DNA from: Tumebacillus_A lipolyticus
GTDB taxonomy: Bacteria; Bacillota; Bacilli; Tumebacillales; Tumebacillaceae
Assembly (NCBI RefSeq): GCF_042682745.1
Contig: NZ_JBHUIO010000009.1
Span: 310,001-374,000, forward strand
Reading direction: 5' to 3'
Length of the DNA stretch: 64,000 nucleotides
Below the pieces are notes generated by a model, which made no database searches, was not told the origin of the DNA, and saw nothing but the letters and a program-made list of their open reading frames with translations. This document shows positions 28,698 through 36,261 of the stretch, piece by piece. The first letter of the stretch is position 1. Each line of letters starts with the position of its first letter. A program made the position numbers and the translations under genes.

Positions 28698-29513
28698 TCA
28701 GCTGCGCAAAAAAGCGATCTCTTCTTTGTACTTTCCTTCCGGCGTTTCCAAGATACATGGCTTACCTTTTGCCAGCTCATGATGCACGATGCGCTTGAGC
28801 GCCTCCCCACCGATCGAGCCTAAGCCGATGTTTTCATGGCGGTCTTTGCGCGAGTTAAAAGGTGTTTTGCTATCGTTGATATGCCAGACTTTGAGTCGAT
28901 CAAAACCGACAGTGTCGCCAAACTTTTGCATGACGCCATCAAAGTCACCCACGATGTCATAGCCGGACGAGTAGAGGTGGCACGTGTCCAAGCAGACGCC
29001 GAGCTTGTCCTTGTGTTTGACAAGCGAGATGATCTCCGCCAACTCTTCAAAATTGACCCCGAGCTTCGAACCATCGCCCGCCATGCCTTCGAGGCAGACG
29101 GTGAGCTGCTCATCGCCCGTCAAGATCTCATTCAAGCCCTCGGCGATCCGCTTGATGCCATATTCGACGCCTGCGCCCGTATGCGCGCCCGGATGGAAGA
29201 CGATGTAGCGAATGCCGAGATATTCGGTGCGCTTGATGTCCTCTCGCAGCAGTTCGATCCCATAGTTCCACGTATCCTCCTTGTTGGAGGCGAGGTTGAT
29301 CAGATAGGGAGCGTGGACGACCGGATCGGCCAAGTTGTGTTCTTTCATCAGCTCATATGCCCGTTCACGGTTGAAGTCTTCGATCGGTCTTGCCTTGCCC
29401 CCGCGGTTGGAGCGAGTGTAGATCATATAGGTGTCCGCTTCATAGCTGATCGACTCGTCGACCGCCTTGAGCAGGCCTGTTTTCGCAATCGATACGTTTG
29501 CGCCAAGTCTCAT
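28698..29513 (-). CDS. nfo: Endonuclease IV (AP endonuclease)
   Basis: 271 residues from MRLGANVSIAKTGLLKAVDE after GAGAGGAC. TIM-barrel enzyme that nicks DNA 5' of abasic sites. Zinc ligands are visible in VHAPYLINLA, FHPGAHTG, CLEGMAGDG, DTCHLYSSGYD, VWHINDSK and DRHENIGLG, all in the right order. Base-excision repair, probably also important in outgrowing spores. Own terminator follows; divergent from the L,D-transpeptidase gene with a 126-base gap. Confidence 0.98.
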   Translation of the reverse strand: MRLGANVSIAKTGLLKAVDESISYEADTYMIYTRSNRGGKARPIEDFNRERAYELMKEHNLADPVVHAPYLINLASNKEDTWNYGIELLREDIKRTEYLGIRYIVFHPGAHTGAGVEYGIKRIAEGLNEILTGDEQLTVCLEGMAGDGSKLGVNFEELAEIISLVKHKDKLGVCLDTCHLYSSGYDIVGDFDGVMQKFGDTVGFDRLKVWHINDSKTPFNSRKDRHENIGLGSIGGEALKRIVHHELAKGKPCILETPEGKYKEEIAFLRS

Positions 29514-29639
29514 TCGAAATCCGTCCTCTCTTCCCCACCAAATCATGGGTATTTACAGTAGGAAGTGTAGCACAGGTTCCTCGCGTAGGCAAACTTGCAT
29601 ACCCTTGAAGTAGCAAACGGTGAAATGGGGGAGATGGCG

Positions 29640-29996
29640 ATGGCAGTCTCGATCAGGATCTCGCTGCAGAAGCGCAGGCTCTACCTACAGTCAGACGGGA
29701 AAGTGATCAAAAGCTATCCGATCGGCGTGGGAAAAAAAGCGACCCAGACTCCGAGCGGCAACTTTACGATCGTGAGCAAAGTGCCCAACCCTGGGCGTCG
29801 GCCAGGAGGCCCGCTCACCGTCTACGGAACCTACTGGATGGGGTTGTCCAAAAAAGGATATGGGATTCACGGCACCAACCGGCCCTCCTCAATCGGTCAC
29901 TACGTGTCCAAAGGCTGTATTCGGATGTACAACAAGGATGTGGAGGACTTAGCAAAGCGAGTATCGGTCGGGACTGCGGTAAAGATCACGCCCTAG
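29640..29996 (+). CDS. L,D-transpeptidase, YkuD domain only
   Basis: 118 residues from MAVSIRISLQKRRLYLQSDG; GGGGGAG lies 7 bases upstream, while two earlier in-frame ATG lie nearer to it. The catalytic motif IHGTNRPSSIGHYVSKGCIR contains the His-x(14-17)-Ser-x-Gly-Cys-x-Arg of the YkuD family. There is no signal peptide or LysM, so it is a minimal, perhaps spore-associated, form like B. subtilis YkuD/YciB relatives; these enzymes form 3-3 cross-links in peptidoglycan. The tRNA terminator lies immediately downstream on the other strand. Confidence 0.93.
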   Translation: MAVSIRISLQKRRLYLQSDGKVIKSYPIGVGKKATQTPSGNFTIVSKVPNPGRRPGGPLTVYGTYWMGLSKKGYGIHGTNRPSSIGHYVSKGCIRMYNKDVEDLAKRVSVGTAVKITP

Positions 29997-30001
29997 AAAA
30001 T

Positions 30002-30028
30002 AAAAAAACCTCTCAGCAAGAGAGGTTT
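30002..30028 (-). terminator. Terminator of the tRNA operon
   Basis: Stem 30006-30014 with 30020-30028 (9 bp), loop five bases, T run of seven on the minus strand. It begins 18 bases after the last tRNA and is also close to the end of the L,D-transpeptidase gene on the plus strand. Confidence 0.9.
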
Positions 30029-30045
30029 CCATCGACAAAAATGTA

Positions 30046-30131
30046 TGGTGCGAGTAGCCGGACTCGAACCGGCACGGGGTTGCCCCCGACAGATTTTAAG
30101 TCTGTTGTGTCTGCCATTCCACCACACTCGC
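30046..30131 (-). tRNA. tRNA-Leu (anticodon TAA)
   Basis: 86 bases including encoded CCA. GCGAG acceptor arms pair; anticodon loop CTTAAAA; long class II variable arm with GGGGGCAACCCC hairpin; TTCGAGT T loop. Last gene of the operon. Confidence 0.97.
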
Positions 30132-30153
30132 ATGTGGAAAGAGAAAAAAAAGT

Positions 30154-30228
30154 TGGAGGTGGCACCCGGATTTGAACCGGGGAATCAAGGTTTTGCAGAC
30201 CTATGCCTTACCACTTGGCTATGCCACC
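30154..30228 (-). tRNA. tRNA-Cys (anticodon GCA)
   Basis: 75 bases including CCA. Acceptor GGTGGCA pairs with TGCCACC; anticodon loop CTGCAAA; discriminator T as expected for tRNA-Cys. Confidence 0.97.
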
Positions 30229-30235
30229 AGAACAA

Positions 30236-30310
30236 TGGAGCGGAAGACGGGATTCGAACCCGCGACCCTCGCCTTGGCAAGGCGATGCTCTACCCCTGAG
30301 CCACTTCCGC
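30236..30310 (-). tRNA. tRNA-Gly (anticodon GCC)
   Basis: 75 bases including CCA. Acceptor GCGGAAG with CTTCCGC; anticodon loop TTGCCAA; TTCGAAT T loop; discriminator T. Confidence 0.97.
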
Positions 30311-30321
30311 GTACAGGACGT

Positions 30322-30489
30322 ACCGCGTCCAACGTTGCGACAGGAAGTTGCGCCCTTAGTTGGACTACCTTTTGCACTGCACCGCGTCCAACGTTGCGAC
30401 AGGACGTCGCGCCCTTAGTTGGACCACCTCTTGCACTGCACCGCGTCCAACGTTGCGACAGGACGTCGCGTTCTTAGTTGGACTACCTT
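30322..30489 (-). repeat. Three-copy 59-bp tandem repeat inside the tRNA operon
   Basis: Copies start at 30322, 30381 and 30440 (exact 59-bp period, third copy 50 bases long). Each can fold: outer stem GTCCAAC with GTTGGAC, inner stem GCGAC with GTCGC. In copy 1 the inner right arm reads GTTGC, which keeps pairing through a G-U wobble. The repeats lie in the spacer between tRNA-Glu and tRNA-Gly and are transcribed with them. Confidence 0.9.
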
Positions 30490-30502
30490 ACTCGATCAAA
30501 AA

Positions 30503-30579
30503 TGGTGACCCGTACGGGATTCGAACCCGTGAATGCCGCCTTGAAAGGGCGGTGAGTTAAGCCGCTTCTCCAACGGGCC
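30503..30579 (-). tRNA. tRNA-Glu (anticodon TTC)
   Basis: 77 bases including CCA. Acceptor GGCCCGT with ACGGGTC (one G-U); anticodon loop CTTTCAA; TTCGAAT T loop. Confidence 0.95.
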
Positions 30580-30584
30580 AAACG

Positions 30585-30660
30585 TGGTGCCTTCAACCGG
30601 AATCGAACCGATGACCTCATCCTTACCATGGATGCGCTCTACCTACTGAGCTATGAAGGC
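30585..30660 (-). tRNA. tRNA-Thr (anticodon GGT)
   Basis: 76 bases including CCA. Acceptor GCCTTCA with TGAAGGC; anticodon loop ATGGTAA; TTCGATT T loop. Confidence 0.96.
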
Positions 30661-30664
30661 AAAC

Positions 30665-30740
30665 TGGCTCCCCGAACAGGACTCGAACCTGTGACCATCC
30701 GATTAACAGTCGGGCGCTCTACCAACTGAGCTATCGAGGA
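30665..30740 (-). tRNA. tRNA-Asn (anticodon GTT)
   Basis: 76 bases including CCA. Acceptor TCCTCGA with TCGGGGA (one G-U); anticodon loop TGTTAAT; discriminator G. Confidence 0.96.
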
Positions 30741-30744
30741 ATCT

Positions 30745-30820
30745 TGGTGGAGATAAGCGGATTCGAACCGCTGACCCCCTGCTTGCAAGGCAGGTGCTCT
30801 ACCAACTGAGCTATACCCCC
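30745..30820 (-). tRNA. tRNA-Ala (anticodon TGC)
   Basis: 76 bases including CCA. Acceptor GGGGGTA with TATCTCC, including G-U pairs (the G3-U70 identity element fits Ala); anticodon loop TTGCAAG. Confidence 0.96.
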
Positions 30821-30838
30821 AAAGTGATTAGAAGAAGA

Positions 30839-30915
30839 TGGTGCCGGAGGTGGGACTCGAACCCACAAAATCACGATTTTGAGTCGCGCACGTATGCCAA
30901 TTCCATCACTCCGGC
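30839..30915 (-). tRNA. tRNA-Leu (anticodon CAA), short variable arm
   Basis: 77 bases including CCA. Acceptor GCCGGAG with CTCCGGC; D arm with AATTGGCATA as in leucine tRNAs; anticodon loop CTCAAAA; T arm GTGGG with CCCAC. Between the anticodon stem and the T stem only ATTTT remains, so the usual class II variable arm is missing. Discriminator A fits Leu. Confidence 0.85.
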
Positions 30916-30919
30916 AAGT

Positions 30920-30994
30920 TGGCTGGGGAGGAAGGGATCGAACCTTCGCATGACGGAGTCAAAGTCCGTTGCCTTACCGCTTGGCGACTCCCCA
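30920..30994 (-). tRNA. tRNA-Gln (anticodon TTG)
   Basis: 75 bases including CCA. Acceptor TGGGGAG with CTCCCCA; anticodon loop TTTGACT; discriminator G. First gene of the operon, about 30 bases from the promoter. Confidence 0.97.
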
Positions 30995-31024
30995 ACACAC
31001 TGAAATCTTTCAGCAACGAAACTC

Positions 31025-31053
31025 AATATATCACACAGCATCAACGCTGTCAA
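31025..31053 (-). promoter_or_regulatory. Promoter of the nine-tRNA operon
   Basis: Minus-strand TTGACA (31048-31053), exact 17-base spacer, TATATT (31025-31030). Consensus -35 and near-consensus -10, placed about 30 bases before tRNA-Gln, as expected for a strong stable-RNA promoter. Confidence 0.88.
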
Positions 31054-31056
31054 TAG

Positions 31057-31086
31057 AAAAAACACCCTGCCCGCACAGAGCAGGGT
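31057..31086 (-). terminator. Terminator after trmD
   Basis: Stem 31064-31070 with 31080-31086 (7 bp), nine-base loop, then six T on the minus strand; separates trmD from the tRNA promoter. Confidence 0.8.
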
Positions 31087-31091
31087 TGTTG

Positions 31092-31832
31092 TCATTCTGC
31101 GCCTTCCTCGCGCTTCACCTCTGCGAGCAGCTTTTGATCCTGTGGGCTCAGCTCATGCTGTGCCAAAAGATCAGGCCGACGAAGCAATGTGCGCCTAAGC
31201 GACTCTTTGCGGCGCCACGATTCAATGTTCGCATGATGGCCTGACATGAGGATGTCGGGGACTTTCCAGCCGCGAAAATCGGCTGGGCGCGTATAATGAG
31301 GGTATTCGAGCAGCGGCTCGCGAAACGAGTCGAGCTCAGCAGAAGTCTCGTTGCCCAGCACGCCTGGCAACAGGCGGACGATCGAATCGACGATCACCAT
31401 CGCAGGCAACTCCCCTCCGGTCAGCACATAGTCGCCGATCGAGATTTCATCGGTGATCAGGTGCTCGCGAATCCGCTCATCATACCCTTCATAATGGCCG
31501 CTGATCACGATCAGGTGGTCTTCCTGCGCGAGTTCTAGCGCTTTGTTCTGGCTGTAAACTTCCCCCTGCGGACAGGTCAGAATGATGCGCGGTCGCTTGC
31601 CCTCTTGCAGCAGAGACTCCACCGCCAAAAAGATCGGCTCCGGCTTCAACACCATGCCGCCACCCCCGCCATAAGGAGTGTCGTCCACCGTGTTGTGCTT
31701 GTTGTTCGAATGGTCTCTGAAGTCGATCAGGTTGATTTCAACCGCATTCTGATTTCTGGCCCGCCCGACGATGCTCCCCCCGATCACAGGTTCGAACATC
31801 TCGGGAAAGATGGTCACGATGTCAATTCGCAC
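31092..31832 (-). CDS. trmD: tRNA (guanine-37-N1)-methyltransferase TrmD
   Basis: 246 residues. SPOUT-class trefoil-knot enzyme that methylates G37 and prevents +1 frameshifting. The motifs MRIDIVTIFPEMFE, DDTPYGGGGGMVLKPEPIF, LTCPQGEVYSQ, ISGHYEGYDERI and EISIGDYVLTGGELPAMV are all present. GTG start behind GGAGGCGA. Follows rimM by 18 bases in the rpsP-khpA-ylqD-rimM-trmD group; the rplS gene that normally follows is here displaced by the tRNA cluster and neighbours. Confidence 0.99.
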   Translation of the reverse strand: MRIDIVTIFPEMFEPVIGGSIVGRARNQNAVEINLIDFRDHSNNKHNTVDDTPYGGGGGMVLKPEPIFLAVESLLQEGKRPRIILTCPQGEVYSQNKALELAQEDHLIVISGHYEGYDERIREHLITDEISIGDYVLTGGELPAMVIVDSIVRLLPGVLGNETSAELDSFREPLLEYPHYTRPADFRGWKVPDILMSGHHANIESWRRKESLRRTLLRRPDLLAQHELSPQDQKLLAEVKREEGAE

Positions 31833-31850
31833 TCGAAATTCGCCTCCACG

Positions 31851-32378
31851 TTAGTCGAGCAGACCTGGCATGATGTGCACGATGATCTTTTTGTTGCGCA
31901 CATCGACATCGAGCACGCAATCGGGGATCACAGGCAGGAGAATGTCTTTCCCCTTCGGAGGCTTGACCACATAAACATCGTTCGCCCCCGGCTGCATAAC
32001 CTCTTTGAGCACCCCGAGCACTTGCCCTTGATCTGTCACTACCTCACAGCCGACCAGTTGATAGATGTAATATGTATTGTCAGGTAGTTCCATCAGCTCT
32101 TCTTCGTAGACCATCAGGTCTCCGCCCTTGTATCTTTCTACATCGTTGATCGAATGATGCCCTTCGAACGTCAACAGGATAAACTGTTTGTGCTTGCGAG
32201 CGGAAGCGATGGTCAACAGACGCGGTGTGGGCTGATTCGGTTGTACCAAGTAGAGCTCCGATCCCTTTTTAAAGCGAACGTCTTCAAAATCGGTACGCGA
32301 GAGTACCCGAACTTCTCCTCGCACCCCTTGCGTATTCACCAGATGTCCGACGAGGATCATGTTCTGTCCTTGACTCAA
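31851..32378 (-). CDS. rimM: 16S rRNA processing protein RimM
   Basis: 175 residues. Assembly factor that binds S19 in the 30S head. N-terminal beta-barrel (ILVGHLVNTQGVRGEVRVLS) and C-terminal PRC-barrel (YYIYQLVGCEVVTDQGQVLG ... LLPVIPDCVLDVDV). TTG start overlapping the ylqD stop by four bases (TTGA), with AAGGTGAT inside the ylqD end. A start at the internal ATG (MILVGHL) is also possible. Translationally coupled with ylqD. Confidence 0.96.
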   Translation of the reverse strand: MSQGQNMILVGHLVNTQGVRGEVRVLSRTDFEDVRFKKGSELYLVQPNQPTPRLLTIASARKHKQFILLTFEGHHSINDVERYKGGDLMVYEEELMELPDNTYYIYQLVGCEVVTDQGQVLGVLKEVMQPGANDVYVVKPPKGKDILLPVIPDCVLDVDVRNKKIIVHIMPGLLD

Positions 32379-32794
32379 ACTTCATCACCTTCACGACGAA
32401 TTTCGACGACGATCCCATCTTTCAGGATGATCTCGGTACCTTGAATCACATTTTCCCAAACATCGCCGACGCGCACTTCAACGTTCGTGTCGACCTGTCC
32501 ACCCGGAATCTCAGAGCCGATCGGGCTTTGTTGGATCTGCACCAGCTGTTGCATCATCTGCTCGCGGCGCTCCATGCGCATTCCGACCTCTTGATTGATG
32601 CGAGCTTGCACCGAATTGACCGCCTGCGGGCCGTTCTTTTCCGCATCTTGCAACGCCTTGCGGGATTGGAAATCAATTTGCTCCAACTCGTGCTGAACGC
32701 CTTGGATCGCCTGGTTGATCTCGCCGGTGATCTGCGCTTTCGTTTCTTCTGTAAGAACTATTTTTATCTGTACCGGAACTCGTAAGTTTAACAC
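32375..32794 (-). CDS. ylqD: YlqD-family protein
   Basis: 139 residues, GTG start (MLNLRVPVQIKIVLTEETKA) with AAGGAG 11 bases upstream. The middle (about 20-85) is a heptad-rich coiled coil (QAIQGVQHELEQIDFQSRKA, ERREQMMQQLVQIQQ); the C-terminal part is a short beta domain (NVEVRVGDVWENVIQGTEII). Conserved in Bacilli between khpA and rimM; its function is not established. Own upstream terminator separates it from khpA. Confidence 0.93.
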   Translation of the reverse strand: MLNLRVPVQIKIVLTEETKAQITGEINQAIQGVQHELEQIDFQSRKALQDAEKNGPQAVNSVQARINQEVGMRMERREQMMQQLVQIQQSPIGSEIPGGQVDTNVEVRVGDVWENVIQGTEIILKDGIVVEIRREGDEV

Positions 32795-32834
32795 ATTAAT
32801 TCACACTCCTTCGTATTTATAGCTATTATACCAC

Positions 32835-32868
32835 AAAAAGGCTAGGAGTCATGAGGCTCCTAGCCTTT
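32835..32868 (-). terminator. Terminator after khpA
   Basis: Perfect 12-bp stem (32837-32848 with 32857-32868), eight-base loop and a short T tract on the minus strand, 4 bases after the khpA stop. Splits rpsP-khpA from ylqD-rimM-trmD. Confidence 0.9.
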
Positions 32869-32871
32869 CGG

Positions 32872-33099
32872 TTAGACAATTTCAATCGTGACACGTTTTT
32901 GCTCTTGCAAAGCGGCTGCCGACACGACGGTGCGGAGCGCCTTTGCAACCCGTCCTTGCTTGCCGATAATTTTCCCCATATCTGATGGGGCTACCGATAA
33001 TTCAAACACGATTGCCTTCTCGGTCACAATCTCTGCTACCCGAACTTCCTCCGGGCGATCCACGAGTGCTTTGGCGATCGTTTCAACCAATTGCTTCAT
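32872..33099 (-). CDS. khpA: KH-domain RNA-binding protein KhpA (YlqC)
   Basis: 75 residues, a single KH domain with the GxxG loop in MGKIIGKQGRVAKALRTVVS. KhpA forms a heterodimer with KhpB/Jag/EloR and acts in cell elongation and RNA binding in Firmicutes. Directly follows rpsP (25 bases) and has GGGAGGA before the ATG. Confidence 0.96.
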   Translation of the reverse strand: MKQLVETIAKALVDRPEEVRVAEIVTEKAIVFELSVAPSDMGKIIGKQGRVAKALRTVVSAAALQEQKRVTIEIV

Positions 33100-33124
33100 A
33101 GCAAATCCTCCCTAGGAAGAGAGA

Positions 33125-33397
33125 TTACTTGCCAGATTTCGCTTCGTGGACTTTCTTGAGGATACCCGTTTTCGAGAAAAGGTTCTTCACGGTGTCGGAC
33201 GGTTGTGCACCGTCGTTCAGCCACTTGATCGCCTTCTCTTCGTCGATGTTGATCTGAGCCGGTTGAGTTACCGGATTATAGGTACCGATCTCCTCGATGA
33301 AACGACCATCGCGCGGAGAACGGGAATCAGCTACGACTACGCGGTAGAACGGAGCTTTCTTTTGACCCATACGCTTCAGACGAATCTTTACTGCCAT
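33125..33397 (-). CDS. rpsP: 30S ribosomal protein S16
   Basis: 90 residues, MAVKIRLKRMGQKKAPFYRV ... VVADSRSPRDGRFIEEIG, the complete family core. Primary 16S rRNA binder needed for 30S assembly. Strong site GGAGGTGA. Lies 89 bases downstream of ffh and starts the rpsP-khpA pair. Confidence 0.99.
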   Translation of the reverse strand: MAVKIRLKRMGQKKAPFYRVVVADSRSPRDGRFIEEIGTYNPVTQPAQINIDEEKAIKWLNDGAQPSDTVKNLFSKTGILKKVHEAKSGK

Positions 33398-33486
33398 TGA
33401 ATTTCACCTCCATCACAAAATCATATCTTATCATAAATCTCGTTCCGATGGAACGAAAAGATTTACCGTCAGTAAGTATCTTGGGA

Positions 33487-34839
33487 TTATTGCATGAACG
33501 GGAGTTTGAATCCCTTGCCCTTTTTCCCTTTTTTCATCTTCTTGGCCATTCCGGAGAACTGTTTCATCATCTTCTGCATTTCCTCAAACTGCTTGAGCAG
33601 CCGGTTGATCTCCTGAACGGTCGTTCCACTGCCCTTCGCGATGCGCTTGCGCCGTGAGGAGTCGATCATCTTCGGCTCGATGCGCTCAAGCGGTGTCATC
33701 GAGCGAATGATCGCTTCCACGCGACCGATCTGCTTGTCGTCCACATTCACGTTCTGCATGCCTTTGAGCTTGTTCATGCCAGGCATCATTCCAAGCAGTT
33801 GATCGAGAGGACCGATCTGTTTGACCTGTTGCAGTTGATCGAGGAAATCGTCGAGCGTGAAGTCTGCGTTGCGCAGTTTGCGCTCCATCTCCATCGCCTT
33901 GTCCTTGTCGATGTTCTGCTGCGCTTTTTCGATCAGGGTGAGCACATCGCCCATCCCCAAGATGCGAGATGCCATCCGATCCGGATGGAACGGCTCGATC
34001 GCGTCGATCTTTTCGCCGATGCCGGCAAACTTGATCGGGATCCCCGTCACCGCTCGAATGGAGAGCGCAGCACCGCCGCGAGTATCCCCGTCGAGCTTGG
34101 TCAGGATCGCGCCTGTCACTTCCAACTGGTTGTGGAAGCTCTCTGCGACGTTGACCGCATCTTGTCCTGTCATCGAATCCACCACGAGCAAAATCTCGTC
34201 AGGGTTGACCTCCGCCTTCACCTGCTGAAGCTCTTCCATCAGCCCTTCGTCGATGTGCAGACGGCCTGCCGTATCGACCAGCACGTAGTCATGACCGTGT
34301 ATCTTCGCATGGTGCAGCGCCTGTTTGGCGATCTCCACCGGCGATACCTGATCGCCGAGCGAGAAGACCTCCACTTCGAGCTGTTGACCGAGCACTTGCA
34401 ACTGCTTGATCGCAGCCGGACGGTAGATGTCACAAGCGACGAGCAGGGGCTTTTTCCGATCTTTTTGCAGAAGTCGCGCCAACTTGCCCGCATGAGTGGT
34501 TTTACCCGCACCTTGCAGACCGACCATCATCACGACGGTGGGCGGCTTGGTGACGGCGAGCTTCGCTTGCTCGCCCCCCATCAGGGCTGTCAATTCTTCG
34601 TTGACGATCTTGATGACATGTTGTCCCGGAGTCAGGCTTTGCAGGACTTCCTGTCCGACTGCACGCTCGCGCACCTTCTCAACAAAGTCCTTGACGACCT
34701 TAAAGTTGACGTCCGCTTCGAGCAGGGCCAGTCGCACTTCCCGCATGGCTTCTTTTACGTCCGATTCGCTCAGCTTCCCTTTTCCGCGCAGGCGGTTGAA
34801 GGTATCTTGCAATCGGTTCGCTAATCCTTCGAAGACCAT
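33487..34839 (-). CDS. ffh: Signal recognition particle protein Ffh
   Basis: 450 residues; second of two ATG (MVFEGLANRL) chosen because the first abuts AAGGAGG. Targets nascent membrane proteins together with SRP RNA and FtsY. N domain, then G domain with GLQGAGKTTHAGKLA (about 100-115), DTAGRLH near 190 and TKLDGD near 250. The Met-rich M domain (from about 300) contains RRKRIAKGSGTTVQEIN for SRP RNA and a methionine-rich signal-binding groove. 35 bases after ylxM, which modulates SRP. Confidence 0.98.
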   Translation of the reverse strand: MVFEGLANRLQDTFNRLRGKGKLSESDVKEAMREVRLALLEADVNFKVVKDFVEKVRERAVGQEVLQSLTPGQHVIKIVNEELTALMGGEQAKLAVTKPPTVVMMVGLQGAGKTTHAGKLARLLQKDRKKPLLVACDIYRPAAIKQLQVLGQQLEVEVFSLGDQVSPVEIAKQALHHAKIHGHDYVLVDTAGRLHIDEGLMEELQQVKAEVNPDEILLVVDSMTGQDAVNVAESFHNQLEVTGAILTKLDGDTRGGAALSIRAVTGIPIKFAGIGEKIDAIEPFHPDRMASRILGMGDVLTLIEKAQQNIDKDKAMEMERKLRNADFTLDDFLDQLQQVKQIGPLDQLLGMMPGMNKLKGMQNVNVDDKQIGRVEAIIRSMTPLERIEPKMIDSSRRKRIAKGSGTTVQEINRLLKQFEEMQKMMKQFSGMAKKMKKGKKGKGFKLPFMQ

Positions 34840-34874
34840 TGCCATCCTCCTTATTTCCCGAAGTCGAGCTTCGG

Positions 34875-35207
34875 TTATTCTTCGATCAGCTCATCGAGGA
34901 GCGAAGCGAGCTGGGCAAGCTTCTCCTCAGGCACATCGGAGAGCAGTTCCATAACCTGCTGTCCGATCTCCTTGCGGCGCAGAAAACGCTCGACAAGGCG
35001 CAGCTTGACCTCATATTCGAGGAGCTGCGCGCCGGCGCGCTTTAAGTTATCGTGAACCGCTTGACGGCTGATCGCAAATTGCTCGGCTATCTCCGCAAGC
35101 GAAAGATCATCCAAGTAGTACAGCTCGACAAATTGCCGTTGCTTCTCGGTGAGCATAACACCGTAAAAGTCGTACAGCAGGTTCATCTGGGTAGTCTTTT
35201 CTAACAA
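34875..35207 (-). CDS. ylxM: Helix-turn-helix protein YlxM
   Basis: 110 residues starting with TTG at MLEKTTQMNLLYDFYGVML, which matches the family start and has GGGGGTG 6 bases upstream; a GTG start three codons earlier is an alternative. Sigma-70 region-4-like helix-turn-helix (DLSLAEIAEQFAISRQAVHD). In streptococci YlxM binds SRP components and stimulates Ffh and FtsY; regulatory DNA binding has not been shown. Between ftsY and ffh, with its own promoter. Confidence 0.95.
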   Translation of the reverse strand: MLEKTTQMNLLYDFYGVMLTEKQRQFVELYYLDDLSLAEIAEQFAISRQAVHDNLKRAGAQLLEYEVKLRLVERFLRRKEIGQQVMELLSDVPEEKLAQLASLLDELIEE

Positions 35208-35252
35208 TCGAGCCACCCCCAGCCTGTCAAGTCGAGAACCTTTACAGACGAT

Positions 35253-35281
35253 ATATTACTCAAAAGACAACCGCTTGTCAA
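35253..35281 (-). promoter_or_regulatory. Sigma-A promoter of ylxM-ffh
   Basis: Minus-strand TTGACA (35276-35281), 17-base spacer, TAATAT (35253-35258). It lies in the 91-base gap between ftsY and ylxM. Confidence 0.75.
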
Positions 35282-35298
35282 CTCTCTTAGAAAAAATC

Positions 35299-36234
35299 TT
35301 ACTCTTGTGCCTTTTCCCCGCCGCTTGCGAACAGCGCATCGATAAAATCTTTCGATTCAAACGGCTGCAGATCGTCGATCTTCTCGCCGAGACCGACCAG
35401 TTTGACCGGGATGGAAAGCGCCTTGCGGATCGCGATGACGATGCCGCCTTTTGCCGTGCCATCGAGCTTGGTCAGCACAAGCCCGGTCACCCCGGTCGAT
35501 TCGCCGAACAGCTTGGCCTGCTGCAGCGCGTTCTGCCCGGTGGTCGCGTCGAGCACCAGCAGCGTCTCGTGCGGACCGTCCGGCACTTCGCGCTTGATCA
35601 CGCGATAGACTTTGTTCAGCTCTTCCATCAGGTTGGCCTTGTTCTGCAGACGACCTGCCGTATCGCAGAGCAGCACGTCCGCTTTGCGGGAGCGCGCCGC
35701 CTGGATGCCGTCGAAGATGACGGCAGCCGGATCGGAACCGGCCTGTTGCTTGATCACGTCCACGCCTGCTCGCTGCCCCCAGACCTCCAACTGCTCGATC
35801 GCTCCTGCTCGGAAGGTGTCGCCTGCAGCCAACACCACCTTCTTGCCCTCGCTTTTATAATGATGCGCCAATTTGCCGATCGTCGTCGTCTTGCCGACGC
35901 CGTTGACCCCGACGAAGAGGATGACGGTCAAACCTTCTCGCGCGATGTTCAACTCGTTGTTTTGCTCGCCCATCAGCTCGACCAAAATATTCTTGAGGAC
36001 GGGGCGCAGCTCTTCTGCGTCTGTCAGCTTGCGCGCTTTTACCTCCACGCGCAATTCATCCATGATGTCCATCACCGTGTTGACACCGACGTCCGCCATG
36101 ATCAGCGCTTCTTCAAGCTCCTCGTAAAACTCCTCGTCGATCTTTCGCCCGAACGAGATCAGCGATTCGACTTTGCCCATCAGCGCGTCGCGCGTTTTGG
36201 CAAGACCTTCTTTGAATTTGCTAAAAAAACCCAT
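35299..36234 (-). CDS. ftsY: Signal recognition particle receptor FtsY
   Basis: 311 residues, essentially the NG domain without the long acidic A domain of Escherichia coli. G-domain motifs: GVNGVGKTTTIGKLAH (about 110-125), DTAGRLQNK near 195, TKLDGTAKGG near 255. A short N-terminal amphipathic segment (MGFFSKFKEGLAKTRD) probably binds the membrane. Forms the GTPase heterodimer with Ffh. Follows smc by 27 bases, with AAGGAGAT. Confidence 0.98.
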   Translation of the reverse strand: MGFFSKFKEGLAKTRDALMGKVESLISFGRKIDEEFYEELEEALIMADVGVNTVMDIMDELRVEVKARKLTDAEELRPVLKNILVELMGEQNNELNIAREGLTVILFVGVNGVGKTTTIGKLAHHYKSEGKKVVLAAGDTFRAGAIEQLEVWGQRAGVDVIKQQAGSDPAAVIFDGIQAARSRKADVLLCDTAGRLQNKANLMEELNKVYRVIKREVPDGPHETLLVLDATTGQNALQQAKLFGESTGVTGLVLTKLDGTAKGGIVIAIRKALSIPVKLVGLGEKIDDLQPFESKDFIDALFASGGEKAQE

Positions 36235-36261
36235 ATCCGAACATCTCCTTCTCTCAACTCG

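Noticed and set aside
30322..30489. CRISPR array
   Set aside because: The units are contiguous 59-bp tandem repeats without unique spacers, only three copies and no cas genes.
30045..30560. Plus-strand open frames reading RDSNPRPSPWQGDA-like peptides across the tRNA genes
   Set aside because: They are translations of tRNA sequence, a well-known source of spurious peptides.
33441..33455. Short hairpin CGTTCC/GGAACG between ffh and rpsP
   Set aside because: Six-bp stem with three-base loop and no T tract; not sufficient for a terminator call.
33799..34824. Plus-strand open frame opposite ffh
   Set aside because: Antisense shadow of ffh; no start site and no motif.
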